Of a DNA stretch of 64,000 nucleotides, positions 40,010-48,940 are shown piece by piece. Source of the DNA: Micavibrio_A sp041655955 (GTDB lineage Bacteria; Pseudomonadota; Alphaproteobacteria; Micavibrionales; Micavibrionaceae); NCBI GenBank assembly GCA_041655955.1, contig JBBAEN010000002.1, positions 744,001-808,000 of the forward strand, given 5' to 3'. The position numbers and the translations under genes were made by a program. Position 1 is the stretch's first letter; each line of letters begins with the position of its first letter. The notes under the pieces were generated by a model. The model was given only the letters and a program-made list of their open reading frames with translations. It made no database searches and had not been told where the DNA came from.

Positions 40010-41718
40010 ATTCCGGCCTCCTTGTGCGGGACGTATGCGCTTTTCCGTGCATGAAGGGGGATTTCCTTGATCGCTCCTTGTTCAATGTAAAAATGGTGGG
40101 ATGCCTGGGATAAAAGATTATGGTCGTCGGTCGAGAGAATAATCGTGGCCTTACCTGCGAGTTTTGCCAGGAGGTTGTAAACAAGATTGTATCCTTCCCG
40201 ATCAAGCGATTTATCGGCGCCGTCAAACAATATAAGGCGCGGCTTTGAGGCCAGCGCCCGGACGATGGAAATACGCTGTTTCAGTCCCGGCGGAATTGAA
40301 TCCGATACGGTGCCGGAAAGGAATGTGTCAAAGCCTGACGGCAGGCAAGCTATCTCTTTATCGACCTTTAAGAGTGCGGATATTTCCTGCACATGGCTGT
40401 TATTCAGCTTCCCGAAACAGGTAAGATTGTCGCGAATGGTTCCACGAAAGATAATGCCGTCTTTTTGTATATAGCCGACATGCCTGATAATTTCCTGTGG
40501 GGCGAAATGGAGTATATTTTCTCCGTCAATCTTTATCGCCCCGCCCGTCGGCGGGTAAAGGCCTGCAATCATATCAAGGAGGGCCGTGAGCGCAGCAGGC
40601 ATAGCAGCGCTGATTGAAACACATTCCCCATGCCCAAGCGAAAGGCCCGCAGCATTGAACAGGAGAGGGCCGTCATCATAGGCGCGGAATGAAAGATTTT
40701 CTATTGAAAGAGCCCCGGCAGCAGGCGGGGATGTTTCTGTCATTTTTACAAAAGGCTGTACGGGCATAGCAAAAAAAGATTCGACTTTTTTGCGTGCGAC
40801 GGAAAAATCCTGATAATGCGTCCATAGCGCCAAGGCCCGCTGAACCGGCTGCATAATCCGTCCGGAGAGCAGGATGGTTGCTATTAAGGCACCGGTCGTA
40901 ATATTCCCGCCAAGGACGAGGAGGGCGCCAAAGGCAACGACGCCGGTTATCATGAGGTTTGAAAAAACGGATGAAGTATCAAAAGATTTCGCAGAACCGC
41001 TGGTCGCCTTGAAATTTTCTATGGTTGATTTTTCTTTGAGATATTCATAGCGCCTTGCAAAAGCCTGCTCCTGCCCGAAAGATTTTAGCGTATGGATGCC
41101 GTCAAGGCTTTCAATAAGGAAATTATAGCGCTTTTCGTCAGCTTCATCCCGCTCTTCAAATATCCCGCGCAGTTTTTTCCCCTGCCCATAGGCAATAAGC
41201 ATGAATAAGGTCAATATCGCCGCGGGTACGGCCACAAGGATGCCCGCGATGTAGATAATCAGTGCAAGAAATAAAGGGATGAAGAGCAGCTCGAATAGAA
41301 CGATAAGCGAATAGCCGTTATAAAAATCCTTCAGGCGGCTGACGGATTCCATACGGTTCATATATTCGCCCGTGCCGCAGGAAGGCGGCGCGGAAAGATC
41401 CGTCTTTAGGAAATGATTTATGATTTTACAGGAAAGCCTGTGTTCGTAGGAGGCGCCGGCCCATCCAATCCCGTAAGCCCTGCCGAGTCTGAGGATGGTT
41501 TCAAGGAGGATGGCGACGCAAACGCCAGTAATGAGAATCGGCAAGGTTCCTGATGACGGGTTTGGAATAATCCTGTCATAAATTTGCAGCGTCATGGCCG
41601 GTACGGCAAGCGACAATATATTGATGGTCAGGGTGGAGAGCATTAGATTCCATGTGCCGATGCCGTATTCAGTCGGCAAAAGCCGGTCGCCGCCCTTCCC
41701 GTATGTGGCGCTCTTCAT
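40006..41718 (-). CDS. Type I secretion ABC subunit with degenerate nucleotide-binding domain
   Basis: The 570-residue protein has the six-span membrane domain of the PrtD/LapB exporter type (about residues 20-320) and a nucleotide-binding domain whose motifs are lost: the Walker A lysine position is L377 (AAMPAALTA in place of GPSGSGKST), the signature reads PPGLKQR, the catalytic Glu after Walker B is Gly (LILFDGADKSLD), and no H-loop His is present. The Asp of Walker B and the D-loop SLD survive. It has no C39-like domain. The frame is uninterrupted and tightly packed in the operon, so it looks like a maintained non-catalytic partner, not a decayed gene. Confidence 0.87.
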   Translation of the reverse strand: MKSATYGKGGDRLLPTEYGIGTWNLMLSTLTINILSLAVPAMTLQIYDRIIPNPSSGTLPILITGVCVAILLETILRLGRAYGIGWAGASYEHRLSCKIINHFLKTDLSAPPSCGTGEYMNRMESVSRLKDFYNGYSLIVLFELLFIPLFLALIIYIAGILVAVPAAILTLFMLIAYGQGKKLRGIFEERDEADEKRYNFLIESLDGIHTLKSFGQEQAFARRYEYLKEKSTIENFKATSGSAKSFDTSSVFSNLMITGVVAFGALLVLGGNITTGALIATILLSGRIMQPVQRALALWTHYQDFSVARKKVESFFAMPVQPFVKMTETSPPAAGALSIENLSFRAYDDGPLLFNAAGLSLGHGECVSISAAMPAALTALLDMIAGLYPPTGGAIKIDGENILHFAPQEIIRHVGYIQKDGIIFRGTIRDNLTCFGKLNNSHVQEISALLKVDKEIACLPSGFDTFLSGTVSDSIPPGLKQRISIVRALASKPRLILFDGADKSLDREGYNLVYNLLAKLAGKATIILSTDDHNLLSQASHHFYIEQGAIKEIPLHARKSAYVPHKEAGI

Positions 41719-44213
41719 CCGAACAAGCCCCCATTGCCGAAAATTCCGCCAATATTTCCGCCGCCTGCAGGCAAGGCGGGAAGGACAGGAATTTCGGGCG
41801 CTATCATGGATGAAAGCGATGTGACGGGATCCGCGATATTATCAAAGACGTTGCCAAGAAGCCCGTCACCCAGCATGTTCTGGGCGTTCGGCAGAACGGA
41901 TTCCGTCCATGACGGCAATGCGTCCGTCTGGCCGCCGCTGCCCGGAATAATCGCGCCGAGATCAAGGCCGCCATATTGGACGGGTAAGGCATCGATTAGG
42001 CCGATAGCCTGATCGATCAACGATTCATTGCCGTTCAATGCCAGTAGATCCGCTGTAATATCGAGGGCGATATCAATATCGCCGGCAATGGATTCCAAAG
42101 CATCTAGATTGAGGTCGAGCTGTAACGGAGGCACTGGCAGAATGCTTCCCGTCAAATCCAGATTGAGCGTGAGATCCGTATCGCCCGGCGATTGAAAATC
42201 ATCCGGGCTAAGCAGGTTCAGGCCAAGATCGGCGGCTATATCCAGATCGCCTGTAAGGCTTTCGACAGGATCGAGGGCGGTATGAAGGGAGTCTTGAAGA
42301 AGGCCGCTATCCAGAAGGCCGATATCACCGCCCAGAGAAAGATCCGTATCGCCGCCCGCCGCGTTTCCGAATGGCAGCAGCGTCCCGGCAAGACTGCCGG
42401 CCATATCACCGGCGCCGGATAAAATATTTTCCGTTCCTGTGCCACCGGGCAGGGAATCGATAAGATTATCAGCGACCGCGCCGAACAGATCAGCCGCGAT
42501 TCCAAGATCGAGATCGATATCGCCGATCAGCGCTTCTACCGGGTCAAGTGATACGGACAGGGCGTTTTCCACGAAATCATTGCCCGTAATGTTGAGATCC
42601 AGCGGAAGAACAATATCGGTATCCGCTCCCCCGTTATCGGTATCCGGCCCCAAATTCAAGAGATCGATATGTAACTTCCCAAGAACATCAATATCGCCGG
42701 CTGCATCTTCGCCATGGTTAAACAGGCTATCGACAAGGCCGGTAACAGGGGAGAGGGCTGGAATATCCGTTATGCCTTCAAGGGCAAGATTCGTATCGCC
42801 ATTTTGAGCAGCGCCGCCAAGAAGCGGGATGCCGGCAAGTATCTCCCCGACATCCAGATCAATATCGATATCGCCCAGCAGCGCCTCGACAGGGTCAAGC
42901 GGGACATCAACGCCCGGCAAGGGAAGATTGAGCCCAAGCAATGTAATGTCCGTGCCGATGCTTAGGTCGATGTCGCCGGATGAGCCGTCATATTGGAACG
43001 GGTTTAAAATTATATCGAGCGATAAATCAGCAAGGAGATCGCCTGTTATGCTTCCCGCGGCATCGAGGACGGGCGACAGGTTGACGACACTATCAATAAC
43101 ATTGATGACTTTATCGCCAAGGAGCAGATCCAGATCAAGGCTGGTAATGGAATCAAGCGTCGTATCAAGGCTGATTCCGATGGGGCCGAGGCCGATGCCT
43201 TCTCCGGGGGATAAAAGATTGTTAAGGATGCCGGTAACATTTTCAACGGTATCGGTGACGATATTCGTAACGGAGGTTGTGATGTGATTAACATTTTCCG
43301 TCAGGTTATTTGTAATGTCAGTGACGATAGTTGTCACATCTGTAACGATATTGGTTACATTGCCGATAACGCAGACAAGGCTTTCTGTGACATTCGTAAT
43401 GGCCGTATGACTGATTTCAGTGACGTCCGTAATGATGTTCGTAACATTACCGGTGAGGTTGTTCGTTATGTTTGTGACGTTAATAACGGTTTCGGTGATG
43501 TTGTTGATTATTTCTGTGACATCGCCGCATTCATTGCAGGAATGATTTCCGCCTTCACCGCCCCCGTCATTTCCGTTAGAGCCGTTATTTCCATTGCTGC
43601 CGTTATTTCCGCTCTGGCCGGTCTGTCCGTCATTGCCGTCCTGACCGCTGCGCCCGTTTGCTCCGGCGGCACCGCCCGCCCCGTTCGCCGGTGAAAAAGA
43701 GGATGCGGCGCCAGTGCCGGAAGCGCCGGTGGGGAAGGCCGCTGGTGCGGCAGAAAACATGTTGCCGTTGCTGCTTCCGGAAAAATCGCTTTGCAGATTA
43801 TTGGCTTGCGCATGATTTAACGAAGAGGTCTGATGCGTGCCATCTTGAGAGAGCTGCCCGCCCGAAAACGCATGCCCGGTGGAATTATCGCCGTAATCAA
43901 TTGCGTTCGGGAATATATTCCCCGCATAGGCGCTATTGCTGCCGCCCATATCCTCTGGCTGCGCTTGATAGTATCCGGTTGAAGTGGCCAGATCTCCATC
44001 CGTTTGCCCCGCCTGCATCATCAGGAAATTAAGATTGCCGGAGCCGAGCAGGCTTTCAGTGAAGCCGTCAAGATCGTGGGCGATATAGTCGTCTGCATCA
44101 AGCTTGGTGACGGGAACGGTTATGAGGCTGCCGAGAATATCTGTCGGTGCGGATGCCGTTCCGCCTTCCATCGTCAGTTCCATTGCATCATGGCTGGTTG
44201 TAGATTTACTCAT
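41715..44213 (-). CDS. Candidate type I secreted surface protein: collagen-like segment, stalk and Asp-rich repeats
   Basis: The 832-residue product is not recognised. It lacks a Sec signal, as expected of a type I substrate, and its gene begins the secretion operon. Residues 178-219 are 14 unbroken Gly-X-Y triplets (GRSGQDGNDGQTGQSG within), followed by C226-NE-C229. Residues 231-334 are Thr/Asn-rich with Val/Ile/Leu every 3-4 positions (NVTNIVTDVTTIVTDI), like a trimeric coiled-coil stalk. Residues about 412-720 repeat a pair of motifs, GD(T/I)DLxL and DPVExLxGDIDID (the latter at about 440, 557, 648, 703). No RTX nonapeptides (GGxGxD) are seen. The C-terminus, where type I signals lie, ends GNGGLFG. 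An adhesin or fibre subunit is a guess. Confidence 0.75.
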   Translation of the reverse strand: MSKSTTSHDAMELTMEGGTASAPTDILGSLITVPVTKLDADDYIAHDLDGFTESLLGSGNLNFLMMQAGQTDGDLATSTGYYQAQPEDMGGSNSAYAGNIFPNAIDYGDNSTGHAFSGGQLSQDGTHQTSSLNHAQANNLQSDFSGSSNGNMFSAAPAAFPTGASGTGAASSFSPANGAGGAAGANGRSGQDGNDGQTGQSGNNGSNGNNGSNGNDGGGEGGNHSCNECGDVTEIINNITETVINVTNITNNLTGNVTNIITDVTEISHTAITNVTESLVCVIGNVTNIVTDVTTIVTDITNNLTENVNHITTSVTNIVTDTVENVTGILNNLLSPGEGIGLGPIGISLDTTLDSITSLDLDLLLGDKVINVIDSVVNLSPVLDAAGSITGDLLADLSLDIILNPFQYDGSSGDIDLSIGTDITLLGLNLPLPGVDVPLDPVEALLGDIDIDLDVGEILAGIPLLGGAAQNGDTNLALEGITDIPALSPVTGLVDSLFNHGEDAAGDIDVLGKLHIDLLNLGPDTDNGGADTDIVLPLDLNITGNDFVENALSVSLDPVEALIGDIDLDLGIAADLFGAVADNLIDSLPGGTGTENILSGAGDMAGSLAGTLLPFGNAAGGDTDLSLGGDIGLLDSGLLQDSLHTALDPVESLTGDLDIAADLGLNLLSPDDFQSPGDTDLTLNLDLTGSILPVPPLQLDLNLDALESIAGDIDIALDITADLLALNGNESLIDQAIGLIDALPVQYGGLDLGAIIPGSGGQTDALPSWTESVLPNAQNMLGDGLLGNVFDNIADPVTSLSSMIAPEIPVLPALPAGGGNIGGIFGNGGLFG

Positions 44214-44443
44214 TGCTTTCTCACTCTCCCGAAATTTGCCGATACAAAAAAACTACAACCACAGATTTAATTATGGGTTAAGGCAGTGATCCGTAAAAGA
44301 TGGTAATGCGAAGGTATTCTTTAGCGTTCTCTCTTTGGGCGGCGGAATGTTTTGGATTATAATTAAAGCTCATGATTGTGTTTCTTGATTAGCATTCTGG
44401 CAATCGGGGGATATATCCTTATGAACATTTCCATGGAGGGTGC
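44214..44443. promoter_or_regulatory. Divergent control region between the secretion operon and tolC
   Basis: This 230-base AT-rich gap must hold the promoters of both the leftward secretion operon and rightward tolC. No single promoter, operator or EcfG-type site stands out by eye. The shared position suggests that the two units could be controlled together. Confidence 0.45.
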
Positions 44444-45751
44444 ATGCCCGTCTTCCGCTTTTATTCCATCATTCTTGCTATTCTCTTCGTTTGCGCGAAT
44501 GCCGCCTATGCCGGGCCGGAAGAGGATTTGACGCTTCAGGATGTTTTTACGCATGTCTATCTGGGAAATCCGGTGCTTCAGGCGGCAAGGGAAGGGCAGA
44601 GGGCCGCCGAAGAACAATATCCGCAGGCGAGGGCCGGATGGCTTCCAACGGTGGATGCCGAAGCGAATATCATTGCAACGGATATCAATACGGGGAATTT
44701 CAGCAATGGCAACGGCGCGACCACGAAAGGCGCCCTTATCAGCGTAGAACAGCCGCTTTTCCGCGGCTTTCGCACGACGGGCGAAATCGAGCGGGCGCGG
44801 CAACGTATCGCGGCGGGCGATGCATCGCTCCTGCAAACGGAGCAGGATATTTTTTTAAAAGCCGCCACGGCTTATATTGACGTCGTCCGGGACAGGCAGA
44901 TTTTTTCGCTCCAGCAAAAGAGCAAGGACAGGTACGGTGCGGAGAGGGAGTCCGTACAGGCGCGTTTCGATGCGGGCGTGCTTACGCGCACCGATGTCCA
45001 GCAAACGGAAGCGCGCTATGCCAATGCTTTGGCGGAGGAAGCCGTTGCCGGGGCTGCGCTGAAGCGGAGCGAAGCGGCTTTTGAAGAGGTCACGGGCATT
45101 TTCCCCGTCTCTGCCATGTCCGTGCCGGTGATAGGCTTTTCTTTCCCGCATACGGCCGATGAATTTCTTTCTCTGGCTTCCGCGCAAAACCCCGAACTGG
45201 CCCGTACGCGCTTTAGCCACGGCGCGGCGCGCGAGGATATCACGGTCGCGCAAAGCCGCTATTATCCGGAAGTCGCCGCTTTCGCCTCTTACGCAAAAGA
45301 TTACGACCCCCAGCCGGGTATCGTCGATGAAACGGACATCAGCACCATCGGCCTTCGCGCCCGGATCAACCTTTATGAGGGCGGGGTGACGCGCTCGCGG
45401 GAGAGGGAGGCGAAATTTCGCGCAAACCAGCGTTTGATCGAAATACGCGGGGCCGAAATAGCCGTAAAACGCGACCTTATATCTCACTGGCGGCGTTACC
45501 TGGCTTATGATGCGGAAATATCGGCGCGGGAACTCGAAGTGACGGCGGCCAGATTATCCGGCGAAGGCGTGCGGGAGGAGGCCCGTATTGGCGATCGCAC
45601 CGTTCTTGATACTCTGGAGGCCGAGCAGGATGTGCTGACGGCGGAAAAAAACCTGATCGAGGCGAAAAGGGGCCGTTTCCTCAGTGCTTACCAGCTTGCC
45701 GCCGCATTGGGGATGCTGACAGCAGAGCGTTTGGGTGTCTTGACCGAATAA
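44444..45751 (+). CDS. TolC-family outer membrane efflux protein
   Basis: The 435-residue product has a signal peptide (cut near AYA-G, residue 23) and two TolC repeats of helices and strands (about residues 30-220 and 225-430), starting LTLQDVFTHVYLGNPVLQAAREG. TolC trimers form the outer membrane exit channel for type I secretion and tripartite efflux pumps. GGAGG precedes the ATG. Its gene is divergent from the type I secretion operon and upstream of an RND pump, so it could serve either or both. Confidence 0.92.
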   Translation: MPVFRFYSIILAILFVCANAAYAGPEEDLTLQDVFTHVYLGNPVLQAAREGQRAAEEQYPQARAGWLPTVDAEANIIATDINTGNFSNGNGATTKGALISVEQPLFRGFRTTGEIERARQRIAAGDASLLQTEQDIFLKAATAYIDVVRDRQIFSLQQKSKDRYGAERESVQARFDAGVLTRTDVQQTEARYANALAEEAVAGAALKRSEAAFEEVTGIFPVSAMSVPVIGFSFPHTADEFLSLASAQNPELARTRFSHGAAREDITVAQSRYYPEVAAFASYAKDYDPQPGIVDETDISTIGLRARINLYEGGVTRSREREAKFRANQRLIEIRGAEIAVKRDLISHWRRYLAYDAEISARELEVTAARLSGEGVREEARIGDRTVLDTLEAEQDVLTAEKNLIEAKRGRFLSAYQLAAALGMLTAERLGVLTE

Positions 45752-45784
45752 GGTTGAGTTTTCGGAAGAAAAAAGGCACTTTCC

Positions 45785-47665
45785 GTGGCCATGAGCAATG
45801 GCCAATTGATTTTAAGCGTTCGCGACGCCCTCGTATCTTTCGGGGGCGTCCCCCTGTTCAAGGATTTAACCTTCAATATCCATGAAGGCAGCAGGATTTC
45901 GCTCGTCGGCAAAAACGGTGCGGGAAAATCGACGCTCATGGACATCATCACCGGAAAGCGCGACCTTGATGATGGCGAGCGCTGGATTTTGGAAGGTTTG
46001 AGCATCGGCTATCTCGAACAGGAAGCGAAATTCAAGCCCGGCCAGACGGTGCGTGATTTTATCTTTGAAACATTCCCCGCGGACAGCGAGGAATGGATGG
46101 TCGATTACAAGATTGAAATGGTGGTAACGCCGCTCGATCTGGATGTAGATGAGCGCATGGAAATTCTTTCGGGCGGGCAGTTGCGCCGCGCGGCGCTGGC
46201 GCGCTCGCTGGTGGAAGAACCGGATCTGCTTTTGCTCGACGAGCCGACGAACCATCTGGATCTTCACGTCATCGAATGGCTTGAGAATTATCTTAAAGGC
46301 TACAGGGGTTCGCTGCTCTGCGTAAGCCATGACAGGACATTCCTTACCAATATTTCCAACACGATTTTCTGGCTCGATCGCGGCAATTTGAAAGTCTGCC
46401 CCAAGGGGTTCGGCCATTTTGAAGAATGGTCGCAAATGCTTATCGAACAGGAGGAGCGGGAGCTGGCGAACCGCAAGAAATTTGTGGATCAGGAGGTCGA
46501 ATGGGCTTCGCGCGGGGTCAAGGCGCGCCGCAAGCGCAACGTCCAGCGGCTTGAGCGCATGAAGCACGAGCGCGAGCAGCTCAAAACGGATATGTCGGCG
46601 TTCCGCCGCATGATGGGAAAGGTCAGATTCGATGTTTCCGATGTCGAGATGACTTCACGCATCGTCGCAGAATTCTATAATGTCAGTAAGAAATTTACCG
46701 GCGATGACCGCGAGAAAATTATCCTTGAGAATTTTCACCTGCGTATCCAGCGCGGCGACAGGATCGGCATTCTTGGAAAGAACGGGTCGGGGAAGACCAG
46801 CTTCCTGAAGATGCTTATCGGCGAAATAGAGCCTGACGGCGGCACGATCAAGCGTAAGAAAGAGCTTGAGTTCTCGTATTTTGATCAAAAACGCAAAGAT
46901 CTGAAGGAGGATGTCACCCTTTGGAAAACGCTTTGCCCCGATGGCGGCGATCACGTTGACGTCATGGGCAAGCCGCGCCATGTTTGCGGTTATTTGAAAG
47001 ATTTTCTTTTTGACCCGGCAAAAGCCCATCATGCCGTTTCAACTCTTTCAGGCGGGCAGAAAAACCGCCTGATGCTCGCAAAAATCCTGGCGAACCCGAA
47101 AACATGCCTTATTCTTGACGAGCCGACGAACGACCTTGATATGGACACCCTCGATATGCTCGAAGACATGCTGACGCGCTATAATGGCACGCTCATTATC
47201 GTGTCGCATGACAGGGATTTTCTTGATCAGACCGTTACGAAGATTCTGGCCTTTGAAGGGGATGGAAAAGTCACCGGAATCATTGGCGGCTATAGCGACT
47301 ATATAGACTATATGAAAAGCCATGCGCCGGAGAAAAAACCGGCTTTGGCTTCTGCCCCGCAAAAAGCGGGAAAAGCGGCCTCCGCCCAAGGCAAGCTTTC
47401 CGCGGTTCCTGCGCCTTCGCCGGAAGCGCGCCCTGCCAAACTGACCTATAAGCTCCAGCATGAGCTACAGACCATGCCGGACAGGATCAAGGAGATGGAA
47501 GCATCCATAGCGCATCTGGAAGCGGTTCTGGCCGATGCTTCGTTCTACGGGCGCGATCCCGACGGTTTTATCGGGGCCTCTCAACAGCTCGAAACATTGC
47601 GCAGCGAATTGGGGAAGGCTGAAACACGCTGGCTAGAACTATCCATGATGGCCGAAGCGCAATAG
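45785..47665 (+). CDS. ABC-F family ATPase (Uup-like)
   Basis: The 626-residue protein has two ABC ATPase domains without membrane spans. Domain 1: Walker A GKNGAGKST, signature LSGGQ, Walker B LLLLDEPTNHLD. Domain 2: GKNGSGKTS, LSGGQ, CLILDEPTNDLD. They are joined by a linker rich in Lys and Arg (about residues 225-290), and a C-terminal coiled coil follows (about 555-620), as in Uup. ABC-F proteins act on ribosomes or DNA rather than as transporters. GTG 45785 is used because AAAGG sits at the right distance; ATG 45791 is an alternative. It lies 33 bases after tolC. Confidence 0.93.
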   Translation: MAMSNGQLILSVRDALVSFGGVPLFKDLTFNIHEGSRISLVGKNGAGKSTLMDIITGKRDLDDGERWILEGLSIGYLEQEAKFKPGQTVRDFIFETFPADSEEWMVDYKIEMVVTPLDLDVDERMEILSGGQLRRAALARSLVEEPDLLLLDEPTNHLDLHVIEWLENYLKGYRGSLLCVSHDRTFLTNISNTIFWLDRGNLKVCPKGFGHFEEWSQMLIEQEERELANRKKFVDQEVEWASRGVKARRKRNVQRLERMKHEREQLKTDMSAFRRMMGKVRFDVSDVEMTSRIVAEFYNVSKKFTGDDREKIILENFHLRIQRGDRIGILGKNGSGKTSFLKMLIGEIEPDGGTIKRKKELEFSYFDQKRKDLKEDVTLWKTLCPDGGDHVDVMGKPRHVCGYLKDFLFDPAKAHHAVSTLSGGQKNRLMLAKILANPKTCLILDEPTNDLDMDTLDMLEDMLTRYNGTLIIVSHDRDFLDQTVTKILAFEGDGKVTGIIGGYSDYIDYMKSHAPEKKPALASAPQKAGKAASAQGKLSAVPAPSPEARPAKLTYKLQHELQTMPDRIKEMEASIAHLEAVLADASFYGRDPDGFIGASQQLETLRSELGKAETRWLELSMMAEAQ

Positions 47666-47819
47666 GCGGACTCCATTGCCGTTTCTTTTTGGAAATATGC
47701 GGGAGGCTTTGCCTTACGGTAAATGAAGCTATCTTTACGAATGGTTTTGCCGCTTTTTTCGTATAAAATATGCATAGTTTACGCAGTCCTGCCTTAACAC
47801 TTTGATTTGGTTTGAATTT

Positions 47820-48935
47820 ATGAAAATTTCCTGCCTTTCCGCTGCCTTGGGGCTTCTATCCTGCTTTTTATTGATGGCACCCCCATCTTGGGCGCAGCAG
47901 GCGCGGAGCGGCGGCGCGATGCCGGTTATTGTCGCCGAGGTTTTTATGGATGAATTCATCGATAAGGTAGAGGCACTCGGGACTCTGCGGGCGAATGAAA
48001 CGGTGACGCTGGCGGCCAAGGTAACGGATACGGTCAGGGACATTCATTTCGAGGACGGGCAGGTTGTTGCCAAGGGCGATGTCCTTGTCGAGATGACCAG
48101 CAGGGAAGAGGCAGCGCTGCTCGAACAGCAAAAAGCGCTGGTGAGCGAGGCCCATAAACAGCTTCAGCGGACGCGGGAGCTTGCAAAAGGCGGCGCGGCG
48201 TCGGCATCGCTTCTGGATCAGCGCCAGCGGGAATATACGGGCGCGCGCGCCGGCATGGAGGCATTACAATCGCGGCTTGAAGACAGGATTATCACCGCAC
48301 CGTTCGACGGCGTTGTCGGGCTGCGGAACATATCGGCGGGGGCGCTGCTCCAGCCCGGAACGGAGATCACCACGCTGGATGATATTCATATCATGAAGCT
48401 GGACTTTGCCGTACCTTCCATCTTTCTTCCGGCCCTGAAACAGGGCTTAAAAATCACCGCCAGGGCTGCGGGATTTGCAGAGCTGTTTGAAGGGGAAGTG
48501 TCGGCTATCGACAGCCAGATTGATCCCGTCACGCGCGCCGTCACTGTGCGGGCGCTTATCCCGAACCCTCAGGGGATATTGAAGCCGGGGCTTTTGATGA
48601 CGGTCGAGCTGCAAAAAGACCCGCGCCGCGCCGCCGGCATTCCCGAAACGGCGATTGTTCCCGAAGCCAGAAAGCATTTTGTTTTTGTCGTGGATGAAAG
48701 CGGGGAAATACCGGTGCTTGAGAAGCGCGAGATTATCATAGGCGTGCGTGTTCCGGGGGAGGTGGAAGTTATCCGGGGGTTGCGGCAGGGCGAGAAAATC
48801 GTGACGCAGGGCCTGATGACGGCGCGGGCCGGCAACCCTGTGAGCATCAGCGCGGTTCAGGCGCGCGGGGAAACGGCCGGGCAGGTGTTGAAGCGTTTAC
48901 GGGCCGACAATGCCGACGCGCAGGGAGCGCAATAA
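47820..48935 (+). CDS. RND efflux periplasmic adaptor (membrane fusion protein)
   Basis: The 371-residue product has a signal peptide (MKISCLSAALGLLSCFLL, cut near SWA), a lipoyl domain split around a coiled-coil hairpin (about residues 75-150; EDRIITAPFDGVVGLR closes it), a beta-barrel domain and a membrane-proximal domain. It connects the RND pump to a TolC channel. ATG 47820 is chosen over an in-frame TTG at 47802 because it starts at the signal peptide. The RND permease follows 5 bases after the stop. It differs clearly from the HlyD protein of the type I operon. Confidence 0.92.
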   Translation: MKISCLSAALGLLSCFLLMAPPSWAQQARSGGAMPVIVAEVFMDEFIDKVEALGTLRANETVTLAAKVTDTVRDIHFEDGQVVAKGDVLVEMTSREEAALLEQQKALVSEAHKQLQRTRELAKGGAASASLLDQRQREYTGARAGMEALQSRLEDRIITAPFDGVVGLRNISAGALLQPGTEITTLDDIHIMKLDFAVPSIFLPALKQGLKITARAAGFAELFEGEVSAIDSQIDPVTRAVTVRALIPNPQGILKPGLLMTVELQKDPRRAAGIPETAIVPEARKHFVFVVDESGEIPVLEKREIIIGVRVPGEVEVIRGLRQGEKIVTQGLMTARAGNPVSISAVQARGETAGQVLKRLRADNADAQGAQ

Positions 48936-48940
48936 GACCG

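Noticed and set aside
40006..41718. Pseudogene of an ABC exporter
   Set aside because: The frame is full length and uninterrupted, overlaps neighbours by 4 bases, and only the ATP-site residues are changed, so a maintained non-catalytic subunit is more likely.
43284..43694. Plus-strand frames across 42.4-44.0 kb
   Set aside because: They are antisense to the repetitive substrate gene, whose repeats keep other frames open.
41715..44213. RTX toxin or adhesin
   Set aside because: No GGxGxD nonapeptide repeats are present; Gly-rich parts are Gly-X-Y triplets and the Asp-rich repeats have a different pattern.
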